Assembly: GCA_019322805.1 (NCBI GenBank)
Contig: JAHWIC010000004.1
Coordinates: 1-64,000 of the forward strand
Length of the DNA stretch: 64,000 nt
Reading direction: 5' to 3'
Source of the DNA: Candidatus Woesearchaeota archaeon
Lineage (GTDB): Archaea; Nanobdellota; Nanobdellia; Woesearchaeales; JAHWIC01
A model generated the notes under the pieces. It did not search any database, was not told the origin of the DNA, and worked only from the letters and a program-made list of their open reading frames with translations. Of this stretch, positions 59,201 through 64,000 are shown in pieces; position 1 is the first letter of the stretch, and every line of letters begins with the position of its first letter. Position numbers and translations under genes: made by a program.

Positions 59201-62200
59201 TCTTCCCTGCCTTCAAAAATGGCTTTTACTTGTTCTGCTGATAATGCCTTGTTGTAGATTTTCACCTTATCTATGCTGCCTGTGAAATGGGCATTACCAT
59301 ACTTTCCGATGCTTAGCGGGTAAGTTGAGCTTGCTAGGTAATCACCCCCTCCATAGTTCTGGCCCTGCAGGATTCCATCTATATACAATTTAATTCTGTA
59401 GCCATCAGGAGCGTCACTATCGTACACACCAACAACATGGTGCCATTCACCTGTTGAATAATATCCTGCTTGCCCGGTATCATAAGATGCACAACGACCG
59501 CCGTGGGGTATTTCCTTTACGCAGAAGGAAATTTTGCGGGAATTATCTGTCAGGTCTAAGTGATATTTGTAATAGAAAGAATCGTCACCATGAATCAGCA
59601 TATTCCTAGCCTGGCTGGTGCTTGTACTAAACCAGAGTGAGGCTGTTACTTCATGACTAATATAAGTCAATGAACTGGAAGAGGGTATGCTTATGTAATC
59701 ATCATTACCATCAAAGTCGTAAGCGCCAAAGCCATCATAGCCGCCTGTTGGATTCCAGGTTGCACCAATGACATTTCCATTATTATCATAACCAGAATAA
59801 TCAACTGCTGTTGTACTTTCATCACCACCATGCCCTTCAAACGGCATATTCACAGCCATGATTGAACTTCCATCCCTGTTCCAATTAATTATTCCTTGGG
59901 CAGCAGTATTTTTTAAAGTGTAAGAAACAGTGATATTTTTATCTGCAAGAATTGTTCCAACTGGACTAAGAGCAACGTTTTCTACAACTGGTTCACAAAG
60001 TCCTGTCCCCGGGTTTATAGCTGGATCAGTATCATCACAATCATCTCCACCAAGGGCTCCATCGCAATAATTATCTCCGTCATCATCAACACCTGTCTGA
60101 GAACCTGAGCTGGCTCCATCAATATCGACATCACAATTATTATCTATTCCATCACAAACTTCTGTTGCTCCAGGGTTTATAGCTGGATTATTATCATTAC
60201 AATCTACTTCTGTACCACAAGGCACCATACCCTCTATAAAGTATCCATCTCCATCGTTATCTGTACATGGAGCACCTGCAACTTCCATAACCAAAGGCAG
60301 ATAATCTCCACCGGTTGCTATGTCGCCATTTGAATTATATGGCAATAGCGTATCTCCAAGTCCATCATCATTTGTATCCTCTCCAGCATAATCACTCCAG
60401 TAGTTTCCACCAAGGTATTCTTCCCCTATTATATTTCCTTCTGCTGTATAGGTTTTTGCTATATTCCATGTATTGACTCCACCCACATCCTGAGCATTTT
60501 TAACTGTATTGTTAAAGTAATTGTTGTAAATTAAATTGTTGTTTGAGTTGTAGAGCCAGATTCCATAACCACTATCTACTACAGTATTACCTGTAATTGT
60601 GTTGTCTGTGGCTTGGACAAAATAAAGGGCCATACTACCAATATTGCTTATGGAATTGTCTAAGACCTGGTTTTGGCTTGAGCCTGCATCAAGGCGAATT
60701 CCATAGCCACCGTTGCTTATTACATTATTCTTGATTACGCCGTTTAAGCTTTTCGAAATGAATACTCCATAACTAGCTGCCTGATTATCGATTAGGGTGT
60801 TACCGGATATAGTAATGTCTGAGACCGTACCAAATATGTGGAGTGCGTTATAAACACCAGAGATTTCACAATTTTTTATTGTTACATTATTTTTTCCATT
60901 AATATAAATGCCCTGTATATAGGCACCAGGAACACCGGTTATTTTACGTCCTGCACAATTCAAAACAACGTTATCTGCTCCTATTACTAAACCGTATGAT
61001 GTGCTACATGGTCCTACATCGCCGAATAAGGTTGTGCTTTCTGTTAGCGTTGTTCCGCACGGTGGTGCAGGCTCAGCAACTATATCACAGCTAACAGCCA
61101 GTGTATCTGCAGTTGTATCTGCACCAGAAACTACGCCAAAAGTAGCTGAATAAGAGCCTTCGGTTGAGCCATCGCAGGTAAATATAACTGGAAGGGTTTC
61201 ACCATCCATAGTTTTAGTAGTCCAATCATGCTGTATTTTACTGCAGTCTCCTGAGCATGTTACAGCAACATTAGGGTTTAGCCCTGTTGCAATTATATTT
61301 GCAGTGTCTGTTGGAGTAGTCCCGGGTTGCCCAGCTAGATCCAGGTTAGTTTTATCCCACTCAACAGCAGGCGAGAATATAGCGCAACTTACAGTTATCT
61401 GATCAGGGGTTGTATCCTGATTAGAAGTTACCTGGAATGTTGCTGAATAAATTCCTTCATAATCATCAGAGCATCTGAATGTAACGGCTTGGGTTTCATC
61501 AGCCATGGAGGGGGGATATGACCAAACAGTCATTATAGAGCCCTCTGCAGGAAGGCAGTCTCCTGAAATGCATTCCACATTAATATTAGTGTGGGTTCCT
61601 ACTGCTGTTAGGTCTGCATTGCCAAGTAAATCGTTCTTGTGTATTTGCCCGGAGCCTAAATCTAAACTAGGCTGGTCCCATTCAATAGTAGGCGGGGTTA
61701 TTTCACAACTCACAGTTATTTCATCAGGTAAAGCATCCTGATCAGAGGTTACCTGGAATGTTGCTGAATAAGAGCCTTCATTATCATCAAGGCATGTGAA
61801 CATGAGAGATACGCTTTGATCAGTCATGCTCGGATAAGAAGTCCAACCAGGTGTTATTACAGCGCAGTCTCCGCCAGCAACACAGGCTATGTTAACATTA
61901 TCATTTGTTCCTGTTGCAATTACATTTGCCCTACCTTGTAAATCGCCAGAGTCTTTTAATACAGAGCCTAAATCTAAAAGAGGTCTATCCCACTTGACAT
62001 TAATCATGCAATCTTCATATAGTGCCCCTACTTCCTCTTCACTCAAAGGCCTGCTGTAGATCCTTACTTCATCTATGTCGCCTGTAAAATAGTTATTAGC
62101 AAATTCTCCAATGGTTATTCCTTTGTCGCCTTCATCTAGACCCACATCGCCACCAGGAGTAGTTGCTGCTAGAGAATTATCGATATATAACTTGTATTTG

Positions 62201-62799
62201 TAATCAGATGCATATCTGTCAAATACACCAACAACGTGGTGCCATTCACCATCTACAAGATTTACACTATAAGGTGTGCAATAACTGCCGCAAAATCTAA
62301 TACCACCGCTGGTAGATGGGTCTATGTAATATCTTTGCTCGTTAAAATCCCTATCATGGACTAACAGTTTATTATAAGAACCTTGTACTGTATTTGTTCT
62401 GAACCATAGTGAGATTGTTAGATAGTCTCCAGTATCCCACACGGGATCATCAGGTATTTGAACATAATCATTAATTCCATCAAAACTCAAAGCGTTGCCT
62501 TTTATTCCAGTTATCCAAGTTGCTCCTCCATTAACAATTCCATCTATGTTTTGGGTTGATAAGTCAGAAGCAATAGTGCCACTTCCCTCATCAAAATTCC
62601 AATACCCAATAAGAGCAGGATCATCGAGTACACTAGCACCAGTTATCCCTCCGCTAAAAATATCTATAAGAAAGTTTATCAGTATTGTTATAAAGCCCTC
62701 TTCTTCAGCAGCAGCCTCAGCAGCGCCTGCAACTGCTGCGAATAAGATGATAACACACACAACAGAAACCATTATTTTAAGGTTTAGTTTATTTTTCAT
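53248..62799 (-). CDS. Giant secreted modular surface protein (3183 aa)
   Basis: Signal peptide MKNKLNLKIMVSVVCVIILFAAVAGA. Domains in order: a LamG/concanavalin domain (about 58-268), three ~100-residue Ig-like repeats (V/IEWDxxxLDLG...ATF.VTS...VSC), a NosD-like beta-helix (GADNVVLNCAGRKITG), and MopE-type metal-binding units (DCDDTNPAINPGATEICDG). LamG, beta-helix and MopE-type modules then alternate, for three LamG and four beta-helices in all. A tract of about eleven GLUG repeats (GGLVGSNTGTITN) follows, and thrombospondin-3-like Ca2+ sites (DSDMDGIVDALDPDNDGD) end it. No membrane anchor is seen after the Ca2+ repeats, so it is secreted or non-covalently attached. It probably binds glycans or other cells; in DPANN such proteins may act in host contact. 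Confidence 0.88.
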   Translation of the reverse strand: MKNKLNLKIMVSVVCVIILFAAVAGAAEAAAEEEGFITILINFLIDIFSGGITGASVLDDPALIGYWNFDEGSGTIASDLSTQNIDGIVNGGATWITGIKGNALSFDGINDYVQIPDDPVWDTGDYLTISLWFRTNTVQGSYNKLLVHDRDFNEQRYYIDPSTSGGIRFCGSYCTPYSVNLVDGEWHHVVGVFDRYASDYKYKLYIDNSLAATTPGGDVGLDEGDKGITIGEFANNYFTGDIDEVRIYSRPLSEEEVGALYEDCMINVKWDRPLLDLGSVLKDSGDLQGRANVIATGTNDNVNIACVAGGDCAVITPGWTSYPSMTDQSVSLMFTCLDDNEGSYSATFQVTSDQDALPDEITVSCEITPPTIEWDQPSLDLGSGQIHKNDLLGNADLTAVGTHTNINVECISGDCLPAEGSIMTVWSYPPSMADETQAVTFRCSDDYEGIYSATFQVTSNQDTTPDQITVSCAIFSPAVEWDKTNLDLAGQPGTTPTDTANIIATGLNPNVAVTCSGDCSKIQHDWTTKTMDGETLPVIFTCDGSTEGSYSATFGVVSGADTTADTLAVSCDIVAEPAPPCGTTLTESTTLFGDVGPCSTSYGLVIGADNVVLNCAGRKITGVPGAYIQGIYINGKNNVTIKNCEISGVYNALHIFGTVSDITISGNTLIDNQAASYGVFISKSLNGVIKNNVISNGGYGIRLDAGSSQNQVLDNSISNIGSMALYFVQATDNTITGNTVVDSGYGIWLYNSNNNLIYNNYFNNTVKNAQDVGGVNTWNIAKTYTAEGNIIGEEYLGGNYWSDYAGEDTNDDGLGDTLLPYNSNGDIATGGDYLPLVMEVAGAPCTDNDGDGYFIEGMVPCGTEVDCNDNNPAINPGATEVCDGIDNNCDVDIDGASSGSQTGVDDDGDNYCDGALGGDDCDDTDPAINPGTGLCEPVVENVALSPVGTILADKNITVSYTLKNTAAQGIINWNRDGSSIMAVNMPFEGHGGDESTTAVDYSGYDNNGNVIGATWNPTGGYDGFGAYDFDGNDDYISIPSSSSLTYISHEVTASLWFSTSTSQARNMLIHGDDSFYYKYHLDLTDNSRKISFCVKEIPHGGRCASYDTGQAGYYSTGEWHHVVGVYDSDAPDGYRIKLYIDGILQGQNYGGGDYLASSTYPLSIGKYGNAHFTGSIDKVKIYNKALSAEQVKAIFEGREDLIVSQETYGGETWEACVTPNDRKKDGVQVCSNSVEICADNDGDGYYAQEACGIPVDCDDTNPDINPGETEICNGIDDDCDGSIDEDITCCGDTIYSDTDLTQDLVCPSHAIFIGADNIVLDCKDHSITSTTSSQNGVFINGHNDVTVKNCKINNFAFGINVIYGLYNTLTDNTLDGCSYGIILGGSNSTTITDNVITNSNRGIRLYLGSSDNTITSNIIEDSPVTGIRIENSQDNLIYNNYLNNTNNAYDDGANDWNTEKTYTAEGNIIGEAFIAGNYWATPAGDGYSEICADFDPDAICDYKYEIPGGSNNDFLPLTVEGGGASCSDDDGDGVYKEGGWCGPIDCDDGNDQVYPGATEVCDGIDNDCNGATDEGLTPPLNSKQLGVCAGSTQTCDGVNGWIDDYSGVAYYESTEATCDGKDNDCDGYADALTPGVQVGVDDDGDDYCDHNLGTTLYAKDCVDDTTNDPAVCSGVTIGLCENIDYSMCAFCRNPGATEISDNIDNDCDGMPDYMDSDCITRCGDTIYQAGAVVKLDQDLLNCPGGGIVINTDNVVLDCQGNSITGSHAGYFNGVSSINYNSNTVKNCTISNFYSGIHLEHSSNNNIIDNTIGSTARQNRAIHIGEESFGNNIIGNNITGDLYYGIQMKQGSHSNIITNNTLEDTKSGGILVEGYCSLNTITNNIIKNPGVWGIRLLLYSNQNQIKDNTVEYSLHEGILVDPGSQQNILTNNRACYSDQANGGYYDINDPGESNTFTDNICGSASSGISCYSCHCRSTITSDLYLTEDLVCPDDGITVGADNVILDCQDNSIIGSGTGTGIYVDGSDSAIVRNCNIDNFDYGLIAKSAISGSITQITAENNNYGIMIDGGLSNSIYYSTVRYNQNDGFSLIGGTKYSNLYDTHACFNAQAGGGYYDINDQTTSTTFLTTPVCDIASSGVTCDMCGAENVVLSSTYGTNTADENLTVSYNIASTVRGITDWSKDGSYTILNLPFEGHAGDETATAIDYSSNNNNGAVVDATWNPTGGYIGGGYEFDGVNDYINIPDSSIWDTGSELTVSLWFKTDTQQNTGYILVHEEDFNEEKYMITLGGNSGDISFSIRHDEFSTRSAYHNTGQAGYYSTGEWHHVVGVFDRYASGGRLKLYVDGILSATNPGDDADILEGDKGITIGRYGGLYYFKGSIDEVKIYDKALSAEQVKALYEGREDLIVSQETSPGEIWQACITPNDGTKDSTPACSNGLQIEFICDDSDGDGYGVCPNCGIANTCLYDGNDCDDDNGQINPGIAELCDGIDNNCDGNYDETFDADGDTYTTCGTRTTTGESAAPDCNDNNPSVYPGAAEQCNNNVDDDCDALIDCADGDCWQNTPQITSCCELQEMRQDLAGNYVLMNDIDCSDTVSWDTGLGFEPIGTFTGNFDGQNYKITGLYINRTATGNVGLFGYVSGAEVKNVGLENVIIEGSVKVGGLIGYSVGSTISNSYATGSVSAECTVGGLIGEVHSGSVTDSYSSSTVTQNDDACGAAGGFVGLNRGSIFNSNSTADITAPTSYHCTSTGGFVGSNTGTMDNCLAGDVNVIGRQGVGGFVGTNTGSITNSDATNVNVDGFYTYIGGFVGDNNGASAVLTNTYTTGYIEGPSNVGGIFGTNRNGGTIDSSNTDVTTVVIGSEKIGGLGGYNGGTVSNSYAKGSISAPTATSVGGMIGYNDAIGVVSDSYTTVDITGNDQVGGAVGTNLGTLSNSFSLGSVTGTTNVGGLVGSNTGTITNDYWYDNPTDTADSCVGNEPSSACDQNEEDLVHFYDNDNAPMDTWDFVDAWEPTVFGLPGLGDVPEPPCADEDNDGVCDELDKCVNVPLPPPSADFVELRPDHHQLEGQFGWGCTCEEALFCKPGDNNGEYKYGCTPGTENVWLSQTGWSTDCQANGVVAMAGEAKPPLENTDSDMDGIVDALDPDNDGDNIEDVADSEPDSRAEQTGDYGKGKPDWWCENHPGKC

Positions 62800-63158
62800 T
62801 TTTAGAAACCCCTCTCCATTTTTTTTAAATTATGAATATAATATCGAGAAGAAATTAGATTTTGACCCCTGCAGAAATATTGTTTATGATTGTTTGTATA
62901 TTTGGGGGACTCCACTATTTCTCCTCTTTCTCTCATTAGCGCAACCAAAGCCCCCCCTGATTTACAGCAAGAATCTAGGTTTTAACATAAAGCTGTAAAT
63001 CACTTTAGTACTTGCCAATATACTAATCCCTATACTAGGTTATATATAAAGGTTTTGGTTTCTTATGGTTTTTTAATATACAAAAATTAACAGAAAAGCA
63101 GCTTAAAGTAGATTATTGGTACTAAACCAAAAAGAAGGGTTTAAAATAAAGTTTTTTA
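62800..63158 (-). promoter_or_regulatory. Promoter and ~215-nt leader of the giant surface protein
   Basis: A minus-strand box TTTATATATA (63041-63050) implies a start near 63017 and an unusually long leader. The leader has a hairpin TTTACAGC/GCTGTAAA (about 62960-62998). No ORF of note is present. The remainder up to 63158 shows nothing I can support beyond A/T-rich sequence. Confidence 0.4.
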
Positions 63159-63998
63159 TTAACTCATAACCAGACTAATTGTTTGCTCATTATTAGTTTC
63201 ATCATATTCCTGTATTGTGTTGTTATAATCAACAGTAAAAACAGGAGCATAAGTTCCTGCTGAAGTATATTTTACAACAGGGTAGATGTCAACTGTTTTT
63301 CCAGGATCTAAATCAAAAGGCCCAAAGCTTGGATTGTCTTCTGCTGAGTCTGTATCTAGAATCCAGTATATATTACCGGCAATAACATCTCCTATATTTT
63401 CCAATACTATCTGGAATGTAGTCCATGAGCCTGCTGCTGGTGTTGGTGTTAGGACTTTTGATGAGCTTATCCTTAAGTCAGGCAGTAAGACATCATTGAC
63501 TAATATATTTACTAATTGCCAATCTATTCCTCCATTACCATCATCAACTGTAACATTAACATCATAGCTTCCTGAATCAGCATAAGTTGTTTGCCATTCT
63601 CCACTTGAGTTTAATGGGCTTTCAAATGAATATGTTAATGTGTCTCCATCTATATCTGTTGCTGATGGTGTGATTTGAACTAAGTCATTTTCATCAACAA
63701 CTATGTTTGATATTGGGTCTAAGACTGGAGCATCATTAGCATAATTGCAGCTGAATGTTTGATTAGCTGGCGGATTGTTGTCAGAGCTTAAACCAGTTGC
63801 TGCATAGCAGTCATTTGAGTCTAAATAACACTGGGTTAAAGTGTCATCTGGCTGACAGCTTGTGTTGTATGGCTGCCAGTCTGGAGTGCAGTAATCGCAT
63901 GCTATATCTTGATATTCAAAAAAGGTTTGATTAGAAACTTCTCCACAGGAATTTGAATCATATTGAGTTCTATTTCTTTCCTGCTCTATTGTATCATC
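63159..63998 (-). CDS. Exported protein with cadherin-like and CARDB-like domains, C-terminal part
   Basis: The frame is open from the right edge of the window to TAA at 63159, about 279 residues; the start lies outside. Order: a Cys-rich segment (CQPDDTLTQCYLDS), then NDAPVLDPISNIVVDENDLVQITPSATDIDGDTL with the NxAPVL and DxDGDxL marks of cadherin-like/Big domains. A CARDB-type domain ends it (LPDLRISSKVLTPTPAAGSWTTFQIVLENIGD, then YDETNNEQTISLV). It is similar in style to the giant protein downstream, so the two are probably related surface proteins. Confidence 0.8.
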   Translation of the reverse strand, partial: DDTIEQERNRTQYDSNSCGEVSNQTFFEYQDIACDYCTPDWQPYNTSCQPDDTLTQCYLDSNDCYAATGLSSDNNPPANQTFSCNYANDAPVLDPISNIVVDENDLVQITPSATDIDGDTLTYSFESPLNSSGEWQTTYADSGSYDVNVTVDDGNGGIDWQLVNILVNDVLLPDLRISSSKVLTPTPAAGSWTTFQIVLENIGDVIAGNIYWILDTDSAEDNPSFGPFDLDPGKTVDIYPVVKYTSAGTYAPVFTVDYNNTIQEYDETNNEQTISLVMS

Positions 63999-64000
63999 AG

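Noticed and set aside
57825..59241. Plus-strand open frames opposite the giant gene
   Set aside because: They are low-complexity shadows (His/Asn-rich) of the Asp/Asn-coding strand, with no ribosome-binding sites or domains.
53300..62700. Repetitive sequence in the giant gene as a CRISPR array or satellite
   Set aside because: The repeats keep frame, vary in sequence, and encode known protein modules (MopE, LamG, GLUG). There is no constant repeat with unique equal spacers.

Overview
The window is archaeal. It carries split RNA polymerase genes (H, B'', B', A', A''), followed by L30e, NusA, S12 and S7. It also has L7Ae, eS28, eL24, eS1 (S3ae), EF-1A, EF-2 and the KEOPS kinase Bud32, and all seven tRNA genes contain archaeal bulge-helix-bulge introns. 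Promoters look like TATA boxes. Many genes are leaderless and others have GGAGG Shine-Dalgarno sites. AT-rich DNA, short tightly packed genes, a bacterial-type GyrB and FeoB, and large Cys/Asp-rich secreted proteins suggest a DPANN-like lineage (Woesearchaeota/Pacearchaeota type). That placement is inference.

Layout. 0-5 kb: a metal/redox cluster (MinD-type ATPase, DUF5320, methyltransferase, thioredoxin, split permease, two NifX-like proteins, IscU scaffold, AhpD-like protein). 5-14 kb: a tRNA-modification and radical-SAM string, then transporters and metal homeostasis (antiporter, DtxR-FeoB, Bud32, Ca2+/Na+ exchanger, ZIP). 14-28 kb: lipoprotein, DEAD-box helicase, eS1, GyrB, PurM-like protein, HIT, tRNAs, a DNA-repair pair, and an iron/oxidative-stress operon (ferritin-like proteins, superoxide reductase, VIT1-type transporter). 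28-37 kb: translation genes, cold-shock protein and a UppS-like protein. 37-47 kb: tRNA-Asp, tRNA-Lys and the RNA polymerase operon. 47-64 kb: exported proteins, a receiver-domain protein, a permease-methyltransferase fusion, an AbiE-like pair, a 3183-residue secreted protein and the 3' part of another exported protein.

The most unusual content is non-coding. (1) Six of seven tRNAs have an extra intron in the T-loop at position 59/60. In each a TTCR/YGAA helix (5 of 6 perfect) and an AG|T 3' junction restore the loop TTCRAAT. tRNA-Lys has a third intron in the D-loop at 20/21. (2) Four dispersed copies of a cloverleaf-like element (closing stem plus three hairpins, with compensatory changes) sit in intergenic regions, and two carry nested palindromes. 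(3) The cold-shock and DUF5320 genes share a leader in which the ribosome-binding site and start codon are duplicated around an inverted copy and a shared 17-nt palindrome, so start-codon pairing could switch. A simpler related arrangement precedes the AhpD-like gene. (4) A short palindrome recurs inside three different tRNA introns, and a GC-rich structured element lies between nusA and rps12.

All calls come from reading the sequence. No database or folding search was run.
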